Positions 1 through 7,922 of a stretch of 40,068 nucleotides of DNA are shown piece after piece; position 1 is the stretch's first letter; each line of letters starts with the position of its first letter. The notes under the pieces were generated by a model that was not told where the DNA came from, did not search any database, and saw only the letters and a list, made by a program, of their open reading frames with translations. The stretch lies in the NCBI GenBank assembly GCA_026387615.1, contig JAPLLI010000086.1, positions 1-40,068 of the forward strand, read 5' to 3'. The position numbers were made by a program, and so were the translations under genes. Source of the stretch: Nitrospirota bacterium (lineage in GTDB: Bacteria > Nitrospirota > Nitrospiria > Nitrospirales > Nitrospiraceae).

Positions 1-2
1 AT

Positions 3-2591
3 GAGGGCAATTGGGAACATCACAGCATCCCCAATCGGCTGCGGCCCATCGAGGCCGTGACCAAGGAGCTGGACCTCACCAGCGATGAACTGCACGAAAC
101 AATTCAGCGCGTGCGTCCCCTTCTCTATCGCGCCCGCCAGCAACGAGTCCCGCCTGCGCTCGACGACAAGATCATCACAGCCTGGAATGGCATGATGATC
201 TCGGCGATGGCCGAGGCCGGCCGTGTGTTCGGGGTGAGCCGCTACCTCGACGGGGCCAGGAAGGCGGCAGACTTTCTCTTGTCGGTCCATCGAACGTCTG
301 ATGGCAGGCTGCTCCGTACCTCGCGGCAGGGCCGGGCCCATCTCGACGGGGTCCTGGAGGACTATGCCTATCTGGCGGAGGGATTGATCGACCTCTATGA
401 AGCCTGCGGGCAGGAACGGTATCTCACTGCCGCGCTTCAATTGGGAGAGACCATGGTGCGCTCCTTTCAGGACAAGGACCAGGGAGGCTTCTTCACCACC
501 GCTGAGGGACATGAAACGCTAATCATTCGCACGCGTGAAGGGGCTGACGGCGCGACGCCCAGCGGCAACTCCGTGGCGGTCTCAGCCCTCGCCAGGCTCT
601 CTTTCCACTATGATCGCCAGGACCTGCGAGAGGCAGCGATTGGAGGGATTCGCGCCTATGGGCGCCAGATGGCCCGCTATCCAAGGGCCTTTGCCAAGAG
701 CCTTGCCGTAGTCGATTTCCTGGCAGAGGGGCCGATTGAATTGGCTCTCGTGGGAGCGCCCAACGATCCAGGATTGGAGGCCTTGCAGCTCGCAATCCGC
801 GACGTCTTCTTGCCGCACCGCGTGATTGCCTCCAGCGAGGGAACGGGCCAGCCTTCCTGCCATCCCCTGCTCGCAGGTAAAGGCTTGGTGGAGGGAAAGG
901 CCGCTCTGTATATCTGCCGGAGTTTTTCCTGTCAGCAGCCTCTCACAGATCCAGGGGAGGTCACAGCAGCGCTTCTGTCTGCAGCTCAACGAACGGATCA
1001 CACGACCCCACAGCCTCTCTTGCAAGGCACCGCGCTCCCAGGAGCTGCCAGTCCTGAAGGAACGGCCAGATATGTCGGGCGCATCCTGAGTCAGTCAGGC
1101 CCTGACAGTCATCTGGAACAGGGCTATGGCCGATTCGGTGGGACGGGACTCACGACCTCCCGATTGGGATTCGGGACCTATCGAGTCAATACGAGGGAGC
1201 CGGAACATCGAGAAGCCCTCAAATACGCGCTGCGAGAAGGGGTAAACCTGATCGATACCTCAACGAATTATATGGATGGAGACAGCGAGCGATTGGTCGG
1301 CTCTGTCTTGCGCGAGTTGATCGAGAGCGGAGAGGTGGCTCGTGACGAGATGATCGTCGTCTCAAAAATCGGCTATGTGCAAGGACAGAATCTGAAACAG
1401 GCGGAGGCTCGGGAACAGGCCGGGCGCCCTTACCCTGAGATGGTGAAATATGGCGAGGGCATCTGGCATTGTCTCCACCCGGAGTATCTGGCCGATCAAC
1501 TCACCCTGTCCCTGGACCGGCTGGGACTGGCCACCCTCGACGTTTGCTTGTTGCACAATCCTGAATACTTTCTTTCCGAGGCCGCGCGTCACGCTGGTGG
1601 AGATCTCGTGGCGACGCGGGAGATTTTCTATCGCAGGCTTGAGCAGGCCTTCATCTTTTTCGAGTCGCAAGTGGCGACGGGACGGATCCGCCATTATGGC
1701 GTGTCGTCGAATACGGTCACAGCAGATCCATCCAATCCAGAAGCGACGTCGCTGTCGCTCATGTGTGAGGCAGCAAAAGCTGCAACTGCGTCACAAGGCA
1801 TGGGCCGTCACCATTTCGCAGTGCTGCAATGTCCCATGAATCTCTATGAGGCAGGCGCTCTGCTGACGCCCAATACGGGAGTGGAGCAACGGGAAACGGT
1901 GCTGGCAGTGGCGCAACGAGAAGAGATCGCGGTGCTCGTCAATCGTCCGCTCAATGCCATGCCGACCAAAAAGAGCGGCGTCATTCGATTGGCGGATTTT
2001 CCGCTCGAAGGCGAGCCGGTGGATTTTGACCGGCAGTGCCGGACCGTGGCGGCGCTGGAAGAGGCATATCGCAAGTCCATTGCCCCCAGCCTTCAGCATA
2101 ATGGCCAAGGAATGGCTCCGGCCGACTTCTTTACCTGGGCCTCTGAGCTAACCAGGATACGGCCTCACATCCAGGGGCTGGAACATTGGGAACAGATTGA
2201 ACAGCAATTGATCGCCCCCCAGATGAATCAAGTCATGCAGGCCCTCTCTCGACACTTAACCGGCACGGCAGCCGAGCAGTGGGATAACTGGCGCGATCGC
2301 TACGTGCCGCAGTTACTCACCCTGTTGGGAGGACTTCGCTGCGAGGCCACAGAACGGAGTCGCGCGAGAACCGCTTCGCTGTCGTCGGTCCTCGATCCCC
2401 TGTTACCAGAAGAAAAACGCAATGAATCGCTGTCCAGGAAATCCTTGTGGGTGCTGGCTAGCACTCCTGGAGTGACCTCGGTCTTGAACGGGATGCGCTC
2501 TCGAATTTATGTCGAAGATTCTCTGGGGATTCTCAAGTGGGAGCCGATAACGGCAGTGGAACCGCTTTATAACGCAGTGACGCCGCGCTAA
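3..2591 (+). CDS. YyaL/Spata20-type protein fused to an aldo/keto reductase (5' end outside window)
   Basis: The frame is open from base 3, so the true start lies upstream; the GTG at 57 is internal. About 862 residues are visible. The first ~340 match the C-terminal glycosidase-like half of the YyaL/Spata20 (DUF255) family: the LDDKIITAWNGMM block, SGNSVA, and the closing CRSFSCQQPLTDP. The missing N-terminus would normally be a thioredoxin-like domain. After a short linker an aldo/keto reductase follows (LGFGTYRVN onward). Its catalytic tetrad appears intact: Asp and Tyr in LIDTSTNYMDGD, Lys in VVSKIGY, His in LLHNPEYF. The reductase carries long insertions after the Lys and in its second half. 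YyaL proteins are normally separate, about 680-700 residues long, and of uncertain function, so the fusion is unusual. The substrate is unknown. The next gene begins 159 bp downstream behind a candidate Pho box, so they are probably separate units. Confidence 0.85.
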   Translation, partial: EGNWEHHSIPNRLRPIEAVTKELDLTSDELHETIQRVRPLLYRARQQRVPPALDDKIITAWNGMMISAMAEAGRVFGVSRYLDGARKAADFLLSVHRTSDGRLLRTSRQGRAHLDGVLEDYAYLAEGLIDLYEACGQERYLTAALQLGETMVRSFQDKDQGGFFTTAEGHETLIIRTREGADGATPSGNSVAVSALARLSFHYDRQDLREAAIGGIRAYGRQMARYPRAFAKSLAVVDFLAEGPIELALVGAPNDPGLEALQLAIRDVFLPHRVIASSEGTGQPSCHPLLAGKGLVEGKAALYICRSFSCQQPLTDPGEVTAALLSAAQRTDHTTPQPLLQGTALPGAASPEGTARYVGRILSQSGPDSHLEQGYGRFGGTGLTTSRLGFGTYRVNTREPEHREALKYALREGVNLIDTSTNYMDGDSERLVGSVLRELIESGEVARDEMIVVSKIGYVQGQNLKQAEAREQAGRPYPEMVKYGEGIWHCLHPEYLADQLTLSLDRLGLATLDVCLLHNPEYFLSEAARHAGGDLVATREIFYRRLEQAFIFFESQVATGRIRHYGVSSNTVTADPSNPEATSLSLMCEAAKAATASQGMGRHHFAVLQCPMNLYEAGALLTPNTGVEQRETVLAVAQREEIAVLVNRPLNAMPTKKSGVIRLADFPLEGEPVDFDRQCRTVAALEEAYRKSIAPSLQHNGQGMAPADFFTWASELTRIRPHIQGLEHWEQIEQQLIAPQMNQVMQALSRHLTGTAAEQWDNWRDRYVPQLLTLLGGLRCEATERSRARTASLSSVLDPLLPEEKRNESLSRKSLWVLASTPGVTSVLNGMRSRIYVEDSLGILKWEPITAVEPLYNAVTPR

Positions 2592-2609
2592 ATCTCCTCC
2601 TCCTTCAAA

Positions 2610-2649
2610 AGTTAACAATTCTGTAACAATCCGGTCACCCACTCGTCAC
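2610..2649 (+). promoter_or_regulatory. Candidate Pho box (four half-sites, 11-bp period)
   Basis: Seven-base units begin at 2610, 2621, 2632 and 2643 (AGTTAAC, CTGTAAC, CGGTCAC, TCGTCAC). All end in TNAC and are spaced exactly 11 bp apart. PhoB-type regulators bind 7-bp direct repeats separated by 4 bp, two repeats per dimer, so this would hold two dimers. The downstream genes, a phosphate-type porin and a PstS-like protein, fit PhoB control. The regulator itself is not in this window. Confidence 0.72.
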
Positions 2650-2659
2650 ATCAATCCTT

Positions 2660-2665
2660 GATAGT
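2660..2665 (+). promoter_or_regulatory. Candidate -10 element of the Pho-controlled porin promoter
   Basis: GATAGT (4 of 6 matches to TATAAT) starts 10 bp after the last Pho half-site. That is the spacing seen where PhoB replaces the -35 contact. No separate -35 is visible, as expected for such a promoter. Confidence 0.45.
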
Positions 2666-2750
2666 GCGCTTGGCTATGGCCACGATTCATTGCAACTCGA
2701 CAGATGTCAGGGAGTTTGTCATGGGGCTACAACACAAGGAGGGTGACAGG

Positions 2751-4286
2751 GTGAGCAACACGATACGTCTGAAATCTCGAAGGGGCCTTCTCTTCTCATG
2801 TGCCATGATGATGGCGCTCTGTTCGTGGAGCAATCAGGCTCAGGCGCAAGCGCTGCATTCCACGCCGCCACCATCCAAATCCCAGCCCGTCCTAATGGCT
2901 GCGACCGGGGGAAGTGCCACGGCCTCCTCCTCCGGTGCTCGCTCGGCAGGCCTTTCCGAGTCGCAACCGAGCCAGCTCGAAGATGTGTTGCTCGAAAAGG
3001 GCATCTTATCCATGGACGATTGGGTCCGTATCAAGGCGGAGAGCGAGGCGCGCGCGGCCGAGCAATCGAGCCTGCAGGGGGTGGTGGCCAACCCTCATTG
3101 GTATGAGCGTATGCGCATGCAGGGGTTCGTGCAGACCCGCATGTCGTTTTATGACAATGGCAAGGGCGATCTTTCCCTGACCGATTCGAAGGCGGTGATC
3201 GCTAAGGGAAATGGAATCGGAGCGGTTGGCGGCGGCCAGAAAATGTATTTCCGTCGGATTCGCTTGCCGATTTCAGGGCAACCATCGGAACGGCTGTTCT
3301 TCTTCATCCAGCCTGCCTTCGAAGGTGACGGATATAATACCGGCAATGTGGTGAATCTCGTCGACGCCTTTGCCGACTATATGATCACGAAGGATCAAAC
3401 CTGGCGCCTCCGGTTCGGCATGCAGCGGGCGCTGGTCAGCTTCGATACCCTCAGGACCAGCAGCCAGAGGCAGGAGCTGGACCGCCATGAATCCATTCAA
3501 ACCAGCGCTCCTGGCGAGCGGGATATGGGTATCGCATTATTTTATACGACGCCGGAATCCAAGGCCCGCTATCAAACGATGACCCAGTATCACAACGGTC
3601 CTGGGGACTATGGCAATATCGCATTCCAGATGTATAACGGCCAGGGGCGGAACGCCGTCGACTACAACAAAGACAAACATTTTGCGGGGAAAATATCGTA
3701 CCCATTTGAGCTGCCGAACGGACGGCTCATCGATGTCGGCGCCCATGCCTACACCGGTCTCTGGGATGCCACTGGTGTGACTTCGATGACGACAGGGGCC
3801 ACGCGCTGCAGCCATAGCATCAGCACCGATGGGTTTTGCACGATCAGGGATGAGCGTCTCAGCGCCTATGTCTGGACGCCTCCACAGCCCTGGGGAATCA
3901 TGAGTGAAGCGGTGGTCGGACGGGGTCCTGAACGGGGCTCCGATGGCTTCCTCCGGGAAGCGTCCCTCTATGGAGGCTACATACAGGGAAACTACACCTG
4001 GCGTTATTCAGATACGGGCCTGGTCACTCCCTACGTCCGTTACGGCGAATATTACGGTGGCAGTAAGAACAGCACCTCAGGCGCGAACTATGACAGCAAA
4101 AACGTCAATGCTGGATTGGTCTGGGAGCCAGACACCCATTGGCGCTTTGTGGCGGAATACCTCTTTAAGCATGGCACCAATGCCGCGTCATCTGCCGCCG
4201 ATGAGTCGGCGCTGACATTCGGGCAGAGCCAGCAGGTTTTCAATATGCAGATGCTCCGTCTCCAAGCGCAATGGCTCTGGAACTAA
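2751..4286 (+). CDS. OprP/OprO-type phosphate-selective porin
   Basis: The 511-residue product is an outer-membrane beta-barrel of the phosphate-selective porin O/P family. The chosen GTG start at 2751 has AAGGAGG at 2736-2742, 8 bp upstream; an in-frame ATG at 2721 has no comparable site. A signal peptide (LLFSCAMMMALCSWSNQAQA) is followed by a short linker and a helical stretch (QLEDVLLEKGILSMDDWVRI) typical of the OprP N-terminus. The barrel follows, with alternating aromatic strands (MRMQGFVQTRMSFYDNG, RLRFGMQRALVSF) and a C-terminal aromatic-rich strand ending in LQAQWLWN; the terminal residue is Asn rather than the usual Phe. The Pho box upstream and the PstS-like gene 94 bp downstream support a role in phosphate or other anion uptake under phosphate limitation. 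Whether it selects phosphate, polyphosphate or another anion cannot be read from the sequence. Confidence 0.88.
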   Translation: MSNTIRLKSRRGLLFSCAMMMALCSWSNQAQAQALHSTPPPSKSQPVLMAATGGSATASSSGARSAGLSESQPSQLEDVLLEKGILSMDDWVRIKAESEARAAEQSSLQGVVANPHWYERMRMQGFVQTRMSFYDNGKGDLSLTDSKAVIAKGNGIGAVGGGQKMYFRRIRLPISGQPSERLFFFIQPAFEGDGYNTGNVVNLVDAFADYMITKDQTWRLRFGMQRALVSFDTLRTSSQRQELDRHESIQTSAPGERDMGIALFYTTPESKARYQTMTQYHNGPGDYGNIAFQMYNGQGRNAVDYNKDKHFAGKISYPFELPNGRLIDVGAHAYTGLWDATGVTSMTTGATRCSHSISTDGFCTIRDERLSAYVWTPPQPWGIMSEAVVGRGPERGSDGFLREASLYGGYIQGNYTWRYSDTGLVTPYVRYGEYYGGSKNSTSGANYDSKNVNAGLVWEPDTHWRFVAEYLFKHGTNAASSAADESALTFGQSQQVFNMQMLRLQAQWLWN

Positions 4287-4380
4287 CTATCACCCGCGTC
4301 TTCCCCTGAACCGGGGAAGACGCAGTCCCTGTGCACTGAGAAGGCTCAGTGATCTGGGATTGAATGAAGGAGGAGATTGA

Positions 4381-5463
4381 ATGAACGTGCAGAATAGGCC
4401 CCAGACAATACTGAAACCATCGGTCCTCGCGGCAGGGCTGATCGTTGCCCTGCTATCAGGGACCGGCTCGACCGCCGGAGCTGAACAGGTGGAACGGATC
4501 ATCCGAGTCGCAAATGTGACCGCCACGGAAGCCTACCAGCCCATGACAGCCGTTGAAGGCCGTCTCTCCATTGCCGGCTCCGACACCATGAGGCCTCTCC
4601 TGGTCAAGCTGGCTGCGGATTTTTCCCGCAACCATCCGAAGGCCAAGGTCGCGGTGGAAGGGGGCGGGTCTTCGCAAGGATTGCGAGAGTTCGTGCTGGG
4701 GCTTTCCGGGCAACGCCGTGGGGACAAAGCGCGCGGCACCGGAACCGAGGGAGCGTCCACTGTCACCGTCTTTGCCTCCTCTCGCGCCTTGAACGAACAG
4801 GAACATGGACATTTCACGTCGCGATTCGGCTATGAGCCGCTGGCGATTCCCATTGCCATGGATGCGGTGGCCATCTACGTTCATGCCAGCAATCCAATTC
4901 CGCACCTCTCGCTTGAGCAGCTCGCGAGCATTTACGGAACTGGCTCGGCATCGCCCCTTACGACTTGGGGCCAGCTCGGCTTGGGCGATCGCTGGAGCCA
5001 AGCGCCGATTGACGTCTACGGCCGTGACAATCGTTCCGGCACCAAGACGTTTTTCTCCGAGCTGGTGCTGCATGGCAAACCACAAAAGTCCACGGTCCTT
5101 GAGGAGCCAGGCTCTGCAAGCGAGGTCTTGACGATTGCCCGCAATCCCTTCGCGATCGGTTATGCCGGAATCGGCTTCAACATTTCCGATATCCGGGTCG
5201 TGCCCTTGGCCAAAACCGATGGTGACCAGGCTGTAGCTCCTACGGCCGAGACGGTGACGACCGGTTCCTATCCCCTGAGCCGGCCCTTGTATTTGTACAT
5301 CAACAGCGACCCGAAGTCGGAGATGCATCCGGTGCTGCTGGAGTTCTTACGCTATGTGAATAGTGCTCAAGGACAGGCGGTCGTGCTGGCGGCGAAAGTC
5401 TATCCATTGCCGCAGACGATTCAGGAGAAAAATCAGACGCTCCTCAAGGCCTTTACGAGGTAG
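4381..5463 (+). CDS. pstS: PstS-like periplasmic phosphate-binding protein
   Basis: The 360-residue product is a type-2 periplasmic binding protein of the PstS family. The ATG at 4381 is preceded by AAGGAGG. The N-terminus is a signal peptide (LAAGLIVALLSGTGSTAGA). Phosphate-binding signatures are visible: LSIAGSDTMRPLL near residue 60 (the first ligand loop), VEGGGSSQGL near 92, and DNRSGTKTFF near 217 (the GR-x-SGT-type loop). The family normally feeds phosphate to PstCAB, but no permease or ATPase gene follows; the next gene is an unrelated lipoprotein behind two strong hairpins. The gene therefore forms a two-gene unit with the porin. It is an orphan binding protein that must use a transporter encoded elsewhere, or act as a scavenging or sensing protein. 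The gene symbol reflects family, not proven orthology. Confidence 0.87.
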   Translation: MNVQNRPQTILKPSVLAAGLIVALLSGTGSTAGAEQVERIIRVANVTATEAYQPMTAVEGRLSIAGSDTMRPLLVKLAADFSRNHPKAKVAVEGGGSSQGLREFVLGLSGQRRGDKARGTGTEGASTVTVFASSRALNEQEHGHFTSRFGYEPLAIPIAMDAVAIYVHASNPIPHLSLEQLASIYGTGSASPLTTWGQLGLGDRWSQAPIDVYGRDNRSGTKTFFSELVLHGKPQKSTVLEEPGSASEVLTIARNPFAIGYAGIGFNISDIRVVPLAKTDGDQAVAPTAETVTTGSYPLSRPLYLYINSDPKSEMHPVLLEFLRYVNSAQGQAVVLAAKVYPLPQTIQEKNQTLLKAFTR

Positions 5464-5480
5464 CGCTTTCATGATCCTAC

Positions 5481-5510
5481 GGAGGCCTCATGCTTGTGCG
5501 TGAGGCCTCC
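5481..5510 (+). terminator. Strong hairpin after pstS
   Basis: A perfect 10-bp inverted repeat (GGAGGCCTCA / TGAGGCCTCC) with a 10-nt loop sits 17 bp after the pstS stop. An outer 7-bp pair (CATGATC at 5470-5476, GATCATG at 5514-5520) extends it. No T-run follows, so intrinsic termination is uncertain; it may instead protect the mRNA 3' end. Confidence 0.55.
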
Positions 5511-5526
5511 GCCGATCATGCACCCA

Positions 5527-5563
5527 CGGCCGGAAAATCATCCGCACAATGATTTTCCGGCCG
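5527..5563. repeat. Perfect 15-bp inverted repeat with 7-nt loop
   Basis: Arms at 5527-5541 and 5549-5563 are perfectly complementary (CGGCCGGAAAATCAT and its reverse complement). It lies between the pstS hairpin and the lipoprotein gene. There is no T-tract on either side. It may be a second terminator, an mRNA stabiliser or a binding site. Confidence 0.7.
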
Positions 5564-5606
5564 CAGGCTGTTAGACTGTATCCGGTTGACGTATAAGGGA
5601 ATCGAT

Positions 5607-6293
5607 ATGCCGCTTCATGTGACATCGTTCGGAATCGGGCTCCTCGCCGTTCTGTTGCTGGCAGGCTGTGTCACTAATCCTCCGCCGAAAGTCGTCATGG
5701 AAAATGAGGTAACGCGGATAGAAATCCGTACGGACGAGCGGGCCACGCGTCCCCATGCCCATCCCGCGCCCCTCTCGCCTGAGACGATGCGGGCGCTCCT
5801 CAGCGGCATGCGGATTCAAGTGCAGACGGACCGACTTTTCGGTGTGGTGAACGGCTGGTCCGCACCTCGCCCCGTGTTCTCCCAGACGGACCTGGCAGCC
5901 ATCTCCGGGCCGCTGGCTGAAGCCCTGGCGCAGGCAGCCTCACATGAAATCGTGACATTTTATCGGCGGGTCAACGATGCATCGATCGGCCTGGCCTACA
6001 CGACCGGCGGCCTATTCGTACAAGAGGGGCTGGTCTACATGGTTATGGCGAATTTCTGGTCCTTGCCAGTCGATGCGATTGTCCCTGCCGTCCCTGGTTA
6101 CATGATTGATCCCATCGATCAGCCGCTGCTCACGCTTGGACGAAAATTCTACCTGCTCTCCCATAAGCAAGAGCAAGCCGATGTCCACCTCCCCGATTGG
6201 CAAGAGCGGCATCCGGCAGATAAGACCCTGGTCGTGAACCTCTCCCTGCTCCGTCCAGAGAACGGACGTGTCGCCCCCCGCACGAGTCCATAG
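5607..6293 (+). CDS. Lipoprotein of unknown function (228 aa)
   Basis: I do not recognise the family. The ATG at 5607 is chosen because AAGGGA lies 6 bp upstream and because it puts a clean lipoprotein signal at the N-terminus: a hydrophobic segment followed by LLAGC, with the lipidated Cys at residue 21. The mature part has no transmembrane segment and no recognised catalytic motif. Its middle contains a hydrophobic stretch (LVYMVMANFWSLPVDAIVPA) that could pack in a beta-rich fold. The next lipoprotein gene begins 14 bp after this stop, so the two are probably co-transcribed. Position +2 after the Cys is Thr, so by the E. coli rule (Asp at +2 is retained) it would be expected in the outer membrane. 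Confidence 0.8.
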   Translation: MPLHVTSFGIGLLAVLLLAGCVTNPPPKVVMENEVTRIEIRTDERATRPHAHPAPLSPETMRALLSGMRIQVQTDRLFGVVNGWSAPRPVFSQTDLAAISGPLAEALAQAASHEIVTFYRRVNDASIGLAYTTGGLFVQEGLVYMVMANFWSLPVDAIVPAVPGYMIDPIDQPLLTLGRKFYLLSHKQEQADVHLPDWQERHPADKTLVVNLSLLRPENGRVAPRTSP

Positions 6294-6307
6294 CCCTATT
6301 GGGAGCC

Positions 6308-6751
6308 ATGACACTCATATCGAAACGTACAATTCTGAGCTGGATGGCCGTTCTCATGCTGACGGGAATGGTCACCGCTTGCGCGGCCAGTCGCCCAGTC
6401 CCTCCGTCACAGGTCTTGGCAGCGCCTGCGACGACCTCCGAAAAGGCGGCCCCCTACATGGCTGAAGGGACCAGGCATTTTCTGGCAGGCGACTGGAACC
6501 GGGCCTCCCAAGCATTTCAGCAAGCCGTGGTCGCGCAACCGGAATTGGCAGAGGCCCATTACAACCTGGCTGTGTCGCTCGATCACGAGGGAGAAACCGC
6601 CGAGGCGAAGAAACATTACTTTCTGGCTGCGAGCCTCGCTCCGGGAAACAAAATCATCTGGAACGCCCCGCCGCTCCTCGAGGCCGTGAAAGCCAAGCCT
6701 CTTCTAAGAAATCCTCCCATTCAAAAGAATTACCCCGCCGTCGCGTTCTAA
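6308..6751 (+). CDS. TPR-repeat lipoprotein (147 aa), paralogue of the gene at 32569
   Basis: The ATG at 6308 follows GGGAGC closely and gives a lipoprotein signal ending MVTAC, with Cys at residue 25. The mature part contains about two tetratricopeptide repeats (LAGDWNRASQAFQQAVVAQP, then AEAHYNLAVSLDHEGETAEA). It ends in a conserved tail HYFLAASLAPGNKIIWNAPP followed by a short Pro-rich end. The same tail (HYMEAANLAPGNKVIWDAPP) occurs in the product of 32569-32973, so the two are paralogues. TPR lipoproteins usually act as periplasmic or outer-membrane assembly scaffolds; the partner here is unknown. The gene follows the 5607 lipoprotein by 14 bp, which suggests joint expression. Confidence 0.82.
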   Translation: MTLISKRTILSWMAVLMLTGMVTACAASRPVPPSQVLAAPATTSEKAAPYMAEGTRHFLAGDWNRASQAFQQAVVAQPELAEAHYNLAVSLDHEGETAEAKKHYFLAASLAPGNKIIWNAPPLLEAVKAKPLLRNPPIQKNYPAVAF

Positions 6752-6911
6752 CGTCATCCCTCTTAGAAGTTATTCGCCACCACGCCTCTTCTGCTGGAAG
6801 GCTATTTTCTTGTCCGATAACGGCCTAGACGATATAGTGGCCGCTTTACCGCCGGATTGCCGTTCTCCGGCTCGAAGACACTCACGTCGTTACATGAGAG
6901 CAGGAGAAGGT

Positions 6912-7604
6912 ATGACCCGATCGAGACTGTTAGCCCTCAGCCTAAGCTGCAACGTGTTGGTCGCAAGCATCCTGTTGATCGGCTGGGTGGCCCCGAATGT
7001 GAAGACCACGTTCAACCCCGACGTCGATGTGCCGGTCATTGCTAAGACCGCGCGCATCCACCCGCTCGGGGCGGTCAGTGGCTCGACCGTCATCGGTGAG
7101 CACGTGTTTGTCGCTCCTGGGGCATCAGTTCGCGGGGACGAAGGAGAACATATTTTCATTGGCGATAACAGTAATGTGCAGGATGGCGTCGTCGTGCACG
7201 GACTTGAGACGTTCGAAGGCGGCCATGAGCTACTTGAAAACGAAGTGGAAGTCGAGGGGAAGAAGTACTCCGTCTATATCGGGCAGCGAGTCTCGTTGGC
7301 CCATCAATGCCAGGTCCACGGTCCTGCCAAAGTTGGCAACGATACCTTCGTAGGAATGCAGTCGTTCGTATTCAGGAGCGAGGTTGGAGAGCACGTTGTG
7401 ATCGAGCCGGGAGCGAAACTGATCGGTGTCAAAGTCCCCGCAGGGCGCTATGTGCCAGCCCTCTCCCTCATCACCAAACAGGAGCAGGCCGACGCCTTAC
7501 CCAAGATCTTCGAGGGCTATACCTATCAGAAGCTCAATGAAGGGGTCGTGCGGGTCAACGTGCAATTGGCAGATGCCGGGCAGCCGCTACCAATCACTCG
7601 ATAA
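6912..7604 (+). CDS. cam: Cam-type gamma-class carbonic anhydrase, exported or membrane-anchored
   Basis: The 230-residue product is a left-handed beta-helix carbonic anhydrase closely resembling the archaeal prototype Cam. It interconverts CO2 and bicarbonate. The three metal-binding histidines appear as H96 (VVVHGLE), H131 (SLAHQ) and H136 (QVHGP). The assisting residues are also present: R74 and E77 in SVRGDEG, N88 and Q90 in SNVQDG, E99 after the first His, and an acidic loop (GGHELLENEVEVEG), which CamH proteins lack. The ATG at 6912 has AGGAGAAGG just upstream. It starts a hydrophobic N-terminal segment (LSCNVLVASILLIGWVA) that would export or anchor the enzyme, placing activity in the periplasm. 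In an autotroph this could supply inorganic carbon or set local pH. The gene stands alone, 160 bp after the TPR lipoprotein gene. Confidence 0.92.
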   Translation: MTRSRLLALSLSCNVLVASILLIGWVAPNVKTTFNPDVDVPVIAKTARIHPLGAVSGSTVIGEHVFVAPGASVRGDEGEHIFIGDNSNVQDGVVVHGLETFEGGHELLENEVEVEGKKYSVYIGQRVSLAHQCQVHGPAKVGNDTFVGMQSFVFRSEVGEHVVIEPGAKLIGVKVPAGRYVPALSLITKQEQADALPKIFEGYTYQKLNEGVVRVNVQLADAGQPLPITR

Positions 7605-7922
7605 CCGGCCTTGAAACTCTGCTGTAAGGAATAGTTCCTGGCGGAGTCACTCGATCGCAAGCGTCAATCACCGCGTTCCCCTCATTGCGATAGCCTCCCC
7701 TCCAACAACTTCGATCCATGCACGGCCACGAGCGTCGCTCATCGCTTCGTTGCGCGTATCGTGTTACGCGAAAACGGTCAGCGCGAGGCCTCGCTCGAGA
7801 CAAGCCACAGGATTGTCGGGCAGATGCCCGTTCCCTGCCGGTCTGGCTTCTCACGGTTGGGCTGAACAGGTAGAAAACATGAGGGGACGGGATGGAGGCA
7901 CCCGTCTTCGAGAAGGAGCCGC
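7605..7922. other. 318-bp gap without a supported gene
   Basis: This stretch lies between the convergent ends of cam (plus) and the psiE operon (minus). I see no open frame with a start, ribosome-binding site and protein-like composition. The only structure noted is the short inverted repeat at 7886-7906. Confidence 0.6.
7886..7906 (-). terminator. Weak hairpin downstream of the psiE operon
   Basis: GACGGG and CCCGTC form a 6-bp stem with a 9-nt loop, 16 bp past the last stop of the minus-strand operon. There is no clear T-run, so termination is only a suggestion. Confidence 0.3.

Noticed and set aside
4456-5328. Long open frame (290 codons) on the minus strand opposite pstS
   Set aside because: It is antisense to a gene with clear family motifs and its product is rich in Arg/Gly with no recognisable motif; long antisense frames are usual in GC-rich DNA.
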